Source of the DNA: Megascapheus bottae
Taxonomy: Eukaryota > Chordata > Mammalia > Rodentia > Geomyidae
NCBI GenBank assembly: GCA_024803745.1
Contig: JANJXV010000101.1
Span: 558,001 to 622,000, forward strand
Direction of reading: 5' to 3'
DNA length: 64,000 nt
Positions 1 through 10,767 of the stretch are shown here, in pieces (position 1 is the stretch's first letter; the number at the start of each line of letters is the position of its first letter). The notes below the pieces were generated by a model. That model was not told the DNA's origin. It worked only from the letters and a program-made list of their open reading frames with translations, and did no database searches. Made by a program: the position numbers and the translations under genes.

Positions 1-136
1 AGTCTATGTTGCACCGTGTTCTCAGCCTGTGTTCAACACCCAACTATAGCTGTTATCCTTTTCCACAATAGAACTCTTTGCTATTTCCATAAGTGATTCT
101 CCTCTCTGATTAAGTAGAACAATATACATAAGAATC

Positions 137-543
137 TCCTAGCAGAGATTTGCAATAGAGCAAAAAAACCTTGATACAAAAGGCCATATAGTAGGACGCT
201 AAATGAAAGGATCTCTAGGATATAGAAACATAAGCCATATAATGAATGCTTGTTGTTCTTAAGGTACTATGTTATCTCTCATGTCTTTTGCTGTCCCTTG
301 GTTATCTCATATTGTTACAGTATCTCACTTTGTTACCTGATATATCGGATATATTTGTATTAGGTTATTTGAATTTGGATAGGGAACGGGGGAAAACAAG
401 ATGAGGGGTGGGGGTGAGGGGAGGGAAATGGGGACCAAGGCATGTGGAAGGGTATCAATGTATGGGAATTAATGCACCATCTATCTGGCAAATATCATGT
501 AACCTTTCTATTAATTACAATAAAAAATATATGAAAAAAAAAA
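137..543 (+). mobile_element. LINE-1 3' end (5'-truncated), older young-type subfamily
   Basis: This is the 3' UTR of a rodent LINE-1. It has a G-rich tract near 390-435, the terminal 'CTATCTGGCAAATATCATGT' block, a TAATTACAATAAAA terminus and an A-rich tail. It aligns by eye with the other L1 ends here (for example 15190-15600). Resemblance stops near 137, so it is heavily 5'-truncated. It shares distinctive variants (GGAACGGGGG, ATATCGGATAT, TAGGACGCTAAATG) with the minus-strand copy at 7807-8376. Confidence 0.9.
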
Positions 544-1831
544 GAATCCCAACTTGTGCCACTAGTTGTTACACAAACAAATACCAGTTCTGCTATACTC
601 AGCTGGTATTTGTCTGGTATACTCAGCTTTTGCACAGCTCATTTTCCAACCTAAAAAGAGCTTCTCTTGCAAGCAATCTAAACACTGATAACAGATTGAA
701 GCCTAATCTGTCTCATGCCTAACCTCTGCCTGCTTTCACTACCCTCCAAAAACACACTTTCATACGAGGAAAAAGTAACTTTAATTTTAGATGATTCCAA
801 CTGTCTTAAGGTTCCACCAGGTTACTGCTGGCTTGTTTTGAAGCTGATTGCTTCATTACTGCTTTCAGGGGAATTAATATCAACTGCCTGCTTGCTGTCC
901 TTGTTAATATCTTTAAAACTTCTTGATTTGGGCCCCTGATAGAAAGACACCCAATGATGGGGCAGTGATTTCTCTATCTTCCCGTAAGTGTCTGATCTCA
1001 TTAATTAATGAGGTGACCAGGGAGCTGGACTCACTTGTCACTATTAGACAGCTAATATAATAATCAAGACTCGTGCGGGCAAAGTATGAGAACAAAAACT
1101 TTTCTGCTCCCCTCCTTTGTCAAGCTGACAAATGACCTATCCTAATGTGGGCCTCTTTTAATAGTAAATATTTTATAAACACAAATGCTAAGGAAACAAC
1201 AAGACAAGTTTATTCCACTCCAAACAATTTGGAATGACATATATACAAGGCCAGAAACCCAGCTCTAGGAGTTCCAACAAGTGGAGTCTTGCCACTTAAC
1301 TCAATTTCCCAAATAAAGAGCAGAATGGTGCTGAAGGGCAAGAAGAGCAGACTTACTATGCAATGTGAGTACAGAGTAATGTAGGAAGAGACAAAGTAAA
1401 CACTTCAGTTAACCTTTACAGAGATGAACTTTAGGTTTAAAAATAGGAAGAACTGAGGCAGAACACTAGGGGTATGTATAATTATTCAACTGTCTCAGAT
1501 AAAGTTGGGGATAGTATCTCAGGAACTACCAGGGAGGACCTGGGCTCAATAAAAAGTAATTTATATATGAATGTATGCTTTATTTTCTCCAGGGGTTCAC
1601 TCTCCTAGGAATTAATGTAAAAGAAATAGTAGTAAATTTCAACAAAATAAAGTTAGATTGAGTGATGTGTATCTCAGTGTATATAAAGAAGCAAAGGAAG
1701 ACAGCAAACTAAATGTCCAAAGACTAGGACAGATATAAAATGGCATCTGAAACACTAGTTTAAAATTTTATTCATTTATATGTTATTTTTCATTTTTTGT
1801 TGAGTTTATTGAAGTTTTGTTTTTGTTTTTG
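544..1831. other. Unique AT-rich DNA, no gene seen
   Basis: No repeat family or coding exon is recognised. Within about 860-1110 there is a denser, less AT-biased stretch with a TTAATTAAT core near 1000-1009 and GATA-like words (CTGATAGA near 936). It resembles conserved non-coding DNA and is listed as a finding. Confidence 0.5.
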
Positions 1832-2004
1832 TCTTGCCAGTTCTAGAGCTTGAACTCAGGGCCTGAGCCCTGATCTTGGGCTTTCTCAAGGCTAGCACTC
1901 TACCAATTGAGCTGCAGCACTACTTCCAGCTTTTTCTGTGTATGTCATACCAAGGCTTCATGCATACAAAGCAAGCACTCTATCACTAGGCCATGCTCCT
2001 GGCC
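1832..2004 (-). mobile_element. IDL-Geo-like dimeric SINE
   Basis: Read on the minus strand this is the dimeric SINE. An ID/tRNA-like unit (reverse of 'GCAAGCACTCTATCACTAGGCC') is followed by the Geo unit (reverse of 'CTTTCTCAAGGCTAGCACTC') and a tail represented on + by the T-rich run at 1815-1835. About 170 bp, near full length and moderately diverged. I could not find a clear target-site duplication. Confidence 0.85.
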
Positions 2005-2919
2005 CTAATTAGTTCTTTACATGTTGTGGTTACTAACTTTTGGTCTGGTAATTCACAGACGGTATCTACCTAGAAGAAAGGGGATGCTAAAAACACAACA
2101 AACACAGGCCTAAAGGTCAGTAAGAGGGACAGTACAGTGGGAGAAGGGAAAGATCATTGTGGTATATAAAAACTGAGAGAAGAAAAAAGATATTATAAAG
2201 GGGTATCATGGAATTAGAGAGCTCTTATTCATACATAAATCCTTCCAAGGGTATCCTGTAACATCACTTCCCATCATCTTCAACATCCTTTCAGTCTCTG
2301 AAGGATACAGGTTTACAGAATGAAGCATGGGTGTCCACCAGGGAGATGTGGGAATTTTATTTCACCTCTGTGGACTTCAGCAAGCTGCTAGATATTCCAG
2401 AGATGTAAATTCCACGTGCAAGCCACTTCATGCACTAAGCATGCATTCGTAGGCATTAATTAAGCTGCATTAAGTCAGTCAGCTCAAATAAGGCTGGACA
2501 TTAACAAGGTGGACTGGATCATTTTCAGAAGTTGCTTTCTGCTCCCATTAGCAGACTGATTATACTCTAGCTCTCATTCAGGGGCATGTCACCAAACTGT
2601 CTACCAAAAGGTACATTACAAGAATGCAAAATTTTAAACACTGAATATCTGAGGAAAACAATAAGAATATTGAACACTGGAGTCACGCTTTTTTACCTCT
2701 TCAGCAAAAGTAGTAATCAACACAAATGTTTACTGTTTGGAACTGCTGAACCTAAAATATGTATGTGGATGGAAATGCAATGTCCACAGGATCTGTTTGC
2801 AATGTACTAGCTATTACACTGCAAACAAAATTACTTCTTATGTAAAATGTATCCCACATGCTCAGAATCCATCCCGATCAACACACTGAAGTATAACTTA
2901 TGATCCAGAAATGAAATTA
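2005..2919. other. Unique DNA, no gene seen
   Basis: No recognised repeat or exon. The part around 2370-2560 has fewer homopolymers and contains a CACGTG E-box (near 2414) and a TTAATTAAG word (near 2458), so it could be regulatory, but this is only an impression. Confidence 0.45.
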
Positions 2920-3144
2920 TGTATCTGACTTGGTTACCTGGTGTATTGTATATATGTTTATTTGCTTATTTGAAATGGGGAAAGGAATGGAGAAAACAAG
3001 ATGATTGGGAGGGGGTAGGAGAAGGGAAAGGGGGCAAAAACATGAGAAAGTGTATCAAGGTTGGAGAAGTAATGTCCCCACTACCTGACAAATATAACTG
3101 TATCCCCTCTGTACCTTATCCAGACAATAAAATATAAAAAAAAA
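2920..3144 (+). mobile_element. Diverged LINE-1 3' end
   Basis: It follows the same order as the other L1 3' UTRs: 'GTATCTGACTTGGTTACCTG', a G-rich tract (about 2996-3045), the CTACCTGACAAATATAAC block and an AATAAAATATAAAA terminus. It differs substantially from the younger copies, including a 'CCCCTCTGTACC' segment typical of older rodent L1 3' ends. Confidence 0.75.
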
Positions 3145-3469
3145 TCTTTAAAGAATAAAAGAAGAAATTATGGACACACTCCAATTAAAAATAACATTTC
3201 ATAGAACATAACTCTTATTCATTATGCATCTACCAATGCTTCAGAAAAACACTGACAACTCTTCACAGAGAGCCTTGATCTACTTCACCAAACAACACAA
3301 TGTAGGTGAATTAAAGAGAAACTATAGGCAACCTTTTATGACTTATATAACAACTTCCTGGAATAACTTCAAAAGTTAACTGTACAAAAATAAAATGGTT
3401 AATGTTAAATACTAGCTCTAAGATTTAAAAGATTTTAAATTACTTACTATTTCTGATTCATATTTTTTT

Positions 3470-3590
3470 CATTCATATATGTATTATTTGCCTTTTATAT
3501 ATATCAGACACTATTTCAGGCTCTGGGACTACAGAAATGAATAAAAGATACTACAATCTCTGCCTTTATATTGTTTTAATTTTATTCTTA
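3470..3590 (+). mobile_element. Possible L2-like ancient LINE remnant
   Basis: The run 'CAGACACTATTTCAGGCTCT', followed by words resembling '...GGGACTACAGAAATGAATAAAAGA...CTCTGCCTTT', resembles the conserved 3' region of L2 elements. Divergence is high and the boundaries are approximate. Confidence 0.4.
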
Positions 3591-3763
3591 ATTAGAATAA
3601 TATAGTAGCTATTGAAGATGAAGGCAAAAGATTCATTGCCTATGTAAGTATTCTGTCACAAAAATTAATAACTGAACTTCAAAGAAAAAGACAACACATG
3701 TCTTCAAAACTTTACAAGAAGTGAAATACATGGTATTTCTTCCAGTAAACAATAGCAAGTTTT

Positions 3764-3986
3764 AGCCTGGAGCCATGGCTCGTGCCTGTAATCCCAGCTA
3801 TTCAAGAGGCTGAAATCTGAGAATCCTGATTCAAAGTAAGCCCAAGCACAAAAGCCTGTGAGATTCTTATCTCCAATTAACCACCAGAAAACAGGAAGTG
3901 ATGCTATAGCTCAAGTGGTAGAGTGCTTGCCTTGAGCTGAAGAGCTCAGGCCCAGAATTCAAGTCTCACGACTGACAAAAAAAAAG
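3764..3986 (+). mobile_element. B1-like/Geo chimeric SINE
   Basis: The left part is 7SL/B1-like ('GCTCGTGCCTGTAATCCCAG', then GGCTGAAATCTGAG). A linker 'CTCCAATTAACCACCAGAAA' follows, then the Geo-type right unit ('GCTCAAGTGGTAGAGTGCTT') ending in CTGACAAAAAAAAA. About 220 bp, near full length. Confidence 0.88.
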
Positions 3987-4204
3987 AAGCAAAATTAGTA
4001 AGTATTAATAACTTAATAATTTAAAGATATATCCTGGCTTTTCATTAAAATTTCAAAAAATCAGATAAACTAGCATCTACAGTAAGGAAAAGGCAAACAC
4101 TAATGAGTTATTTAAAAAATACAAGAGAAAAAAATATTAATTAGTGCCAGTTAGGTCAAAGAAGTGACCAAAATTCAAATGCTATTAATATTCCAACTGG
4201 ACTT

Positions 4205-4385
4205 CTCTTTTCGTAGTATTAGGAATTGAACTCTGAGCCTCGTACTTGTTAGAGAAGCACTCTACCACTTCAGCCAAGTCTCCAGCTGCTTTTTATGTTC
4301 ACAGTTTTCCAGGTAGAGTTGCGTTGTGCCCAGTTAGATCTGAGCTGTGATTCTACTTGTACATCCTCATGTCCTGGGCCACCAA
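4205..4385 (-). mobile_element. ID/B1 composite SINE, old
   Basis: On the minus strand there is a B1-like part (reverse of 'CCTCATGTCCTGGGCCACCA' and 'GTTGTGCCCAGTTAGATCTG') joined to an ID-like tRNA unit (reverse of 'AGAAGCACTCTACCACTT'). It resembles the tRNA-plus-B1 SINEs of squirrel-like and castorimorph rodents. Strongly diverged. Confidence 0.6.
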
Positions 4386-4389
4386 TCCC

Positions 4390-6840
4390 CATTTAGCCTG
4401 TGGGCTATGGAGAGGGAAAGCAACAGAAAACTATCTATTGGAGTTCCTATAAGTATCACTGTGGATGTCAATGATTTCAAGAAAATTCATCAAATATGGA
4501 CTTCAGAATTTTGTTTGAGAAAGTGGTCTCATAGTACCTTACATTCATATTCTTATTTCCAAAACAGAAAGCTATCCATTATGCCAACAATGATGTAAGA
4601 AACAACCCTGGTACTTTTCTCAAATGTCCTACAGGCTTAAGTCTTCTCTGTTTTGATGGCTACTTGCCGCAGGAATATGTGCTACATTATAAGATAAAAA
4701 CAGAATCGGCCAGGCATCGGTTAGAATTTATTATTGTAATCAACATGATAAACACATTGTTGATAACAAGCACCATAAACAATCTGTTTTACACTTAATG
4801 TAACACTAAAAACATATTTAATTGCGACACTATTATTCTAGGTGTTGAATTGTTCCCAATTTATTTTGTAGAGCCATGACAATGAAACTGAACTGCAATC
4901 ACAGATGCAACTATGAATTTTTAATTTTTCATAAATCATAAGTAATATGTCCATAAATGCATAGCTGTCCTTGAGATGATGGATTTTTTTATTCTAGAAA
5001 TATAGTGGAATCTGTTTAGAGTGCAAACTTAGCTAACTCAGCAGTCCTGTGCAGCTGAGTGACAATGGACATGTAGAAATTTTATTTTCTGTAGGACAAT
5101 TTTTTTGCAAATTATCAGATGCTTATTTTTTTCTCTTTTCATGGTATTCTGACAGCACACTCATTGAAAATGGTAAAGTAGTTGAGCTCCAACCATTTAG
5201 CTTCAGGATCAATTTCTCAGAGGAAAGCTGAATTGGAATGAAAGAATACTGATACTGAATTTCTCACTATTAGCATATATAAGCTAATTTCCATTCATAA
5301 TGACCAAGAATGTTTTCCTCCCCATTTCTGTAACTAGGGCAACAGCCATTTTGAACTGTAGTAGAGGGCATAATGGAAACAAAAAAAGTAGAAAATTCTA
5401 TTTAAGTAGAAGCTGCAGCATTTGAGTATAAACTGTATTTGCCTGGCTATCTATCTACATAAATATTCTCTGAAGGAGGAACAGAAACAGATCCCACCAC
5501 CAGCCATATACAAGGACGTTACAGAAGTCAATAGATGGAGCAAGCAAGGTGATACACTTTATAAAAAGAACCCATGGCTATATAACTGTCTGTTCCAATA
5601 TATTTTCTTATCTCTGATTTTTATATGTGGGAGGAAGGCAAGGAGGAATCAAAGCTTGCAAGGAGAATTTTAGCTAGTTATTTTGCTAATTTAACGTTCA
5701 GCATCTGGTCCACCTGCTGCTGAGCACAACTACAAGCAATCCAACACTGACCATGAAATGCTTACTGAAAAATAATGAAGACTTGACTTTTGACTGAAAT
5801 TCTTTGCAAGTGAATTAACAACATTCAGGCTTATTAAAACCAGTCAATAACTAACCACACTTTTGCTTTTGAACTATTTTAACAGATAGCTGCTTTATGT
5901 GGTTTCATATATCTCCTAAGCTCACAAACATTTGCATTTTCTTTATGTCTTAAAAAATAACTGCTGTGGGTTTTTCATTCTTATCCTCTTAAGCACTGAA
6001 GTTTCCCATATGAAATTTTAGTCTGGACCTTTTCTGTTTTACAGTGGTAAGAGAAGAATAAGTTACTAATTAACTCTAAAGTAGAGGCATATATAATTTT
6101 CAACATATTCTTTGGAAATTCAAATTGACTGAGGAAAACACTACACTTATTTCTTGGGCTGAAAAATGTGAGACTTTGCCAAGGTAAGTGCTTGCTTATG
6201 CATGAAAAATTTAAGTTAGAAAAATTTGATGCAATGACGGGTCGTCTTCCAATAGCAACATGATTTTTTATTATTTTTCTGGAGGTACTGTAGGATAAAG
6301 TTTTCTAATATTCCCTGCAATATGCACACAATCCTAAATCTAGGAGTCCTTGAAGAATGCCATAGTTCTATATGGCACATCATACCCATATGGAATTTAT
6401 GCCAATTAGTAGATATTTTCTTTTCCTTTGTCTACCAAAATCCACTTCTAGAAATACTGGAAAGAAGTTTTTCCTCTCATTCAGAGGCTTCCTTTTAATC
6501 AAAGACAATAACTTCTATATGAAAGGAAGAATAAGGTTTGGCCTATGAGAAGAAATATAAAGGCTTGTATTGGGGAGAAGTGCCAAAGTAATTACAATAT
6601 TCATAAAACTTCTCAAAACATTGGTGACAGGTCCAAAACTAATTACCGATTGAAGAAGCAAACTAGACTATATACAAACTAGTTTGATAGTTCTATGGGC
6701 AATCAATAACACTGCAACCAATGTGGCCTGAAGTCTTCAAAGACAGAGCCTATTCTCATGGTCCCTAAATAAACACAAAAGTCTGTTTTAGTAGATTAAC
6801 TGCATTAAAGATTCTAAATTCCAAATAGCGGTTATATCAC
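4390..6840. other. Unique AT-rich DNA, no gene seen
   Basis: No recognised repeat family, RNA gene or coding exon. A donor-like CCAAG|GTAAGTG lies at about 6178-6190, but no polypyrimidine/AG acceptor is evident at a sensible distance upstream, so no exon is called. Confidence 0.5.
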
Positions 6841-6844
6841 ATCC

Positions 6845-7310
6845 ATGGTGTTTCCCCAGAACTGTGTAGTCCTCTCCCATTCGGACTGTAGGCTTGACCA
6901 TGTGACTTGCTCTAGCAAATAAGATACTAGTCTATGTATCCCAAGTACAGGTTTTTTAAAGTATGCATATTTTTGCTTTCTTTCTTTTGTTAATGAGCTG
7001 ACTCATTCCTAGATCCTTACTATGACCAAAATAAAGTGAGCTAATCTTGTATGAGTGAGGGATATGAAAGAGATGGAGTGAAGCTGAGTTGTCCAAGCTA
7101 ATATCATTCTAGTCTAGGCTCCTTTGTTAAACTGTCAACTGACAACAGATATGTAAGCTAGCCCAACTTGGATTACCTGCATCCTACACTGTTATATAAC
7201 CACTGAGATAACACATAGACTCATGATAATAATGTGAATATTCTAAATCTCTTCATTTCATGATTATTTGTTACACAGTATTTTAACAGCAACAAGTAAT
7301 AGGATTGCAT
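6845..7310 (+). mobile_element. Old MaLR/MLT1-type LTR
   Basis: The order of conserved words matches MLT1-class LTRs. Near 6890-6925, 'GCTTGACCATGTGACTTGCT' is followed by CTAGCAAATAAGATA. Near 7190-7310 comes an ACCACTGAGATAACACA segment, then 'GATTATTTGTTACACAGTAT' and AGCAACAAGTAATAGG. No flanking duplication is readable. Subfamily not assigned. Confidence 0.6.
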
Positions 7311-7806
7311 TTGGTTACATTCTGAAAACTTTGTTAGACTTTTTTTGACTGAATAGGCTGAGTAACTGAACACAATAATCTTACCCGTTCTTTTCTCCCC
7401 TCAGTACTTGTAAAGGAAATGCTTTATAGCTTTGATAATTTCCCTATAATTATGACTGCTTGCATTTAGGTATGATATACATATTAATCAAACTTACTTA
7501 CGGCCCTTATTCAACTTCCATGTCAACATTTTAAACTGTTACTTAAAAGTAGTCTTTAGACCAGAAAAGAAACAGCATCCTAAAAAATTAATGTTTCATT
7601 TGGAAAGTAAACTATCCTTAAGTGATGGGTAAACAATTTAAAAGGCAAATCCTACTCCAGCATATGAAACAGCTTACTCAGGCAGTCTTTGGCTACTAAA
7701 TTTCTCTTTACATATTTTCAGTAATAGCTAGGTGGAAAATGAGAATCAGTCAATCTAATTATTTATTGTGTTAGAACTCAAAGATCATTCTATAGGTATC
7801 CTTCAT

Positions 7807-8376
7807 TTCTTTTTTTTCATATATTTTTATTGTAATTAATAGAAGGGTTACATGATATTTGCCTGATAGATGGTGCATTAATTCCCATACATTGATACCC
7901 TTTCATATGTCTTGGTATCCATTACCCTCCCCCTCACCCCCACCTCTCATCTTGTTTTCCCCCGTTCCCTAATCAATTTCAAATAACCAAATACAAATAT
8001 ATCCGATATATCAGGTAACAAAGTGAGATACTGTAACAATATGAGATAACCAAGGGACAGCAAAGGAGATGAGAGATAACATAGTACCATAAGAACAGCA
8101 ATCATTCATTATATGGCTTATGTTTCTATATCCTAGAGATCCTTTCATTTAGCGTCCTACTATATGGCCTTTTGTATCAAGGTTTTGCTCTATTCCAAAT
8201 CTCTGCTAGTAGAGCCCAAGGTTTCTACTGCTTATGATAAATAAGGGAAACCATTGAGCCTAAGTTCCTTTGAGTCTGGCTTACTTCACTTAATATGATC
8301 TTTTCTAAGTCTTTCCATTTCCTAACAAATGGGGCAATGTCATTCTTTCTGACAGCAGCATAGAATTCCATTGTGT
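7807..8376 (-). mobile_element. LINE-1 3' end, minus strand
   Basis: It starts with a poly-T (the reversed A tail) and the reversed terminus TATTGTAATTAATAG. It continues through the reversed G-rich tract (7926-7967) and the reversed end of ORF2, and stops abruptly after 'AGAATTCCATTGTGT'. It shares diagnostic variants with the plus-strand copy at 137-543. Confidence 0.92.
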
Positions 8377-8445
8377 GCACCTGCTATCTGGCAAATATCA
8401 TGTAATCCTTTTACTAATTACAATAAAAAAAATTTTAAAAAAAGT
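8377..8445 (+). mobile_element. Very short LINE-1 3' terminus (about 70 bp)
   Basis: Only the last part of an L1 is present ('GCACCTGCTATCTGGCAAAT' through TAATTACAATAAAA), followed by an A-rich tail. It abuts the minus-strand copy at 8376 with no intervening base and is followed at once by another plus-strand L1. Confidence 0.8.
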
Positions 8446-9439
8446 TTAAAAAAATGGCCTATAGACACATGAAGAAATGCTCAACATCTCTGGTCATAAA
8501 AGAAATGCAAATCAAAACAACTCTAAGATTCCACCTCACTCCAGTTAGAATGGCCAGGATCAGGAAAACGAATAACAACAGATGCTGGAGGGGATGTGGC
8601 CAGGAGGGATCACTACTACACTGTTGGTGGGAGTGCAAATTCGTTCAACCACTATGGAAAGCAGTGTGGCAGTGCCTCAAAAGGCTAAACATAGAACTCC
8701 CCTATGACCCAGCCATTCCACTACTTGGCATTTATCCAACCAACCAGAAACAAGGACATACTAAACCCACTCGCACAACAATGTTCATTGCAGAACTATT
8801 CACCATAGCATAGATATGGAACCAACCTAGATGTCCCTCAGTGGATGAGTGGATCAACAAGTTGTGGTATTTGTACACAATGGAATTCTATGCTGCTGTC
8901 AGAAAAACGACATCGCCCCATTTGTTAGGAAATGGAAAGACTTAGAAAACATCATAGTAAGTTAAGTAAGCCAGACTCAAAGGAACTTAGGCTCAATGGT
9001 TTCCCTCATTCGTCATAATCAGTGGAAACCTTGGGCTCTACCAGCAAAGACCTGCAATAGAGCAAAATCTTGATACATAAGGCCATATAGTATGAAGCTA
9101 AATGAAATGAACTCCAGGATATTGAAACAAAAGCCATGTAACGAATGATTGTTGTCCTTAATGTACTATGTTGTCTCTCATCTCCTTTGCTGTCCCTTGG
9201 TTATCTCATATTGTTATAGTATCTCACTTTGTTATCTGATATATTGAATTTATTTCTACTTGGTTATTTGAAATTTGATAGGGAAGGGGGGAAAACCAAG
9301 ACGGGTGGGGGGACGGGGGGGAGGATAATGAGTACCAAGACATGTGAAAGGGTATCAATGTATGTGAATTAATGCACCTTCTATCTGGCAAATATCATGT
9401 AACCCTTTTACTAATTATAATAAAAAATTTAAAAAAATA
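8446..9439 (+). mobile_element. LINE-1 (5'-truncated): ORF2 C-terminus plus 3' UTR
   Basis: About 1 kb of L1. It contains the end of ORF2 (see the separate pseudogene entry), the 3' UTR with a G-rich tract at about 9284-9325, and the TAATTATAATAAAA terminus with an A-rich tail. It belongs to the group with 'AAAACCAAGACGGGTGGGGG' in the G tract, which recurs at 15.5, 27.2, 27.5 and 35.6 kb. Confidence 0.93.
8454..9025 (+). pseudogene. LINE-1 ORF2 C-terminal fragment, broken
   Basis: The translation from 8454 runs 119 codons and carries hallmarks of the L1 ORF2 C-terminus: an [17 protein letters not shown] segment, then CWRGCG, then [34 protein letters not shown] and [10 protein letters not shown]. 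The reverse transcriptase and endonuclease domains are absent because the element is 5'-truncated. The frame is closed by TAG at 8811-8813, where the 15 kb copy has AAG (lysine) before the WNQP motif. A one-base deletion near 8902-8907 shifts the frame, and the normal stop after RHNQ is changed to TGG at 9023-9025. It is non-functional. Confidence 0.92.
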
Positions 9440-9764
9440 AAGAATGAATTCTTGTTCTACCTACATCATGACTCTCTTGGCATCTTCAAAAGCAAATGCC
9501 CTAACAAACTGGTCAGAAGCACATGAGCCAAAGAGCAAGGAGGGAAAAAAATCACCTTTACAGCAGATCCAATGTTTTTAAGCAGCCTTTGTACCAAGTG
9601 TTGTTGTGAAGGAACCCTCGCTCTCTGAAACAGCTAATGAAAATTTAAAACGGTATAACCACGTCAGAAAACGTGTTTGCTGTTTCTCCAAACCTTAAAC
9701 ACCCACCTACTGTATGATTAAGGTATTCATGCCTCGCAATGCATTCCAGAAAGAAAGAAAAAAA

Positions 9765-9860
9765 ACAGCATATACTGCTACAAAGACTTGTGCACACATG
9801 TTCACAGCAGCTTTATGTGTGGGGAAACATAAAAATAAAACAGTAATAGCCAACGGAAGC
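9765..9860 (+). mobile_element. Possible old LINE-1 ORF2 remnant
   Basis: The words 'CTACAAAGACTTGTGCACAC' and ATGTTCACAGCAGCTTTAT resemble the L1 ORF2 stretch that encodes the MFIxALFTIA motif. It is short and diverged. Confidence 0.4.
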
Positions 9861-10104
9861 TCCACATTTGTGCACCAGTCTTGAGCACGGACACTCAGGC
9901 TGCCGGCCCAAGTGCAAGGGCCAGGAAGGCACCGAGCGGCTGAGCTGTGGTTATAACTCTTCCTTATCTGACAGCTAATGAAATGTAAACAAGAGCCGTC
10001 TCACCGTGACTCCCGCAAGACACAGACTCAACAATCTTCACGGCAAAAACCAAAAAATGAAAAATCCCACTGGAAGGCTTCACGCATTGCACGCTTCAGG
10101 CCTG

Positions 10105-10250
10105 GGAAATGCGCCCAGGGGCAACTTCGCACATGCGCAGATCCTCCCACCTGAGAGACACGCGCAAGGCGCAACTTCGCGCAGGTGCAGATCCTCCAGC
10201 CTGAGCTGCACAAGGCACAACTTCGCGCATGCACAGATCCTCCCAAAACC
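10105..10250 (+). repeat. Tandem repeat A, three units of about 46-50 bp
   Basis: Each unit contains CAACTTCGC (starting 10122, 10172 and 10218) followed by a CGCATG or CAGGTG core and CAGATCCTCC. The CGCATGCGC-like cores resemble NRF1 sites. The array lies at the left part of the GC-rich block. Confidence 0.85.
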
Positions 10251-10639
10251 TACCAGCCCAGTCAAGGCCCCTCGTTCCTCCCAGACCATGAGGCCCCAGC
10301 CCCATGCAGGCCCTGTGCAGCCTCCGTGTCGCCCCAACTGGGGTCTCTACTCCCTGGTTCATTCACCTGCAAGCCCCGGCACAGATACCTGAAAGACCTG
10401 GTCTCTTTCTTCCTCAGGGTCAGGGGTGTTAGGGGTGGGGAAGAGGACGCCCTTGTCCTTCCTGGGGTTCTTTCTACTTTGAGCGGCTAAACGCGGCCCC
10501 TGGTCACTTACCGGGCTCCTCAGCTCTGGGAGACACGTTTGAGGCAATGGCGGGTGTTGAGCTTCGCGTGTTTGTGGGGAGAAGGGCATCAGGGCCACCT
10601 GCTCGCGGCTGCCATCGTGGGCCATGAGCTGGGAGCGTG

Positions 10640-10755
10640 GCCTTGGCAAACACGCATGCTCACTGAGCACCAAGGGTCGTGGCCCAGCGAAGAGCACGCA
10701 TGCTCAGTGAGCACGAGGGCCAAGGCCCAGTGAAGAGCACGCATGCAGAGAGGGA
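10640..10755 (+). repeat. Tandem repeat B, three units of about 44 bp
   Basis: CACGCATGC starts at 10651, 10695 and 10738. Units share GCTCA(G/C)TGAGCAC and GGCCCAG(C/T)GAAGAGCAC. The array ends immediately before the YY1-like motif at 10759. Confidence 0.85.
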
Positions 10756-10758
10756 AGG

Positions 10759-10767
10759 AAGATGGCC
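10759..10767 (+). promoter_or_regulatory. YY1-type motif AAGATGGCC
   Basis: It matches the core YY1 consensus (AAGATGGC). In human L1 a YY1 site sits at the very start of the 5' UTR. Here it directly follows tandem repeat B, as expected if the block is an L1 promoter. Confidence 0.55.

Noticed and set aside
6150..6185. Donor-like CCAAG|GTAAGTG
   Set aside because: No acceptor with a pyrimidine tract was found within a plausible exon length.
8377..9439. Twin-priming interpretation of the inverted L1 cluster
   Set aside because: In twin priming the inverted part lacks an A tail. Here the minus-strand copy has its own reversed A tail at 7807.
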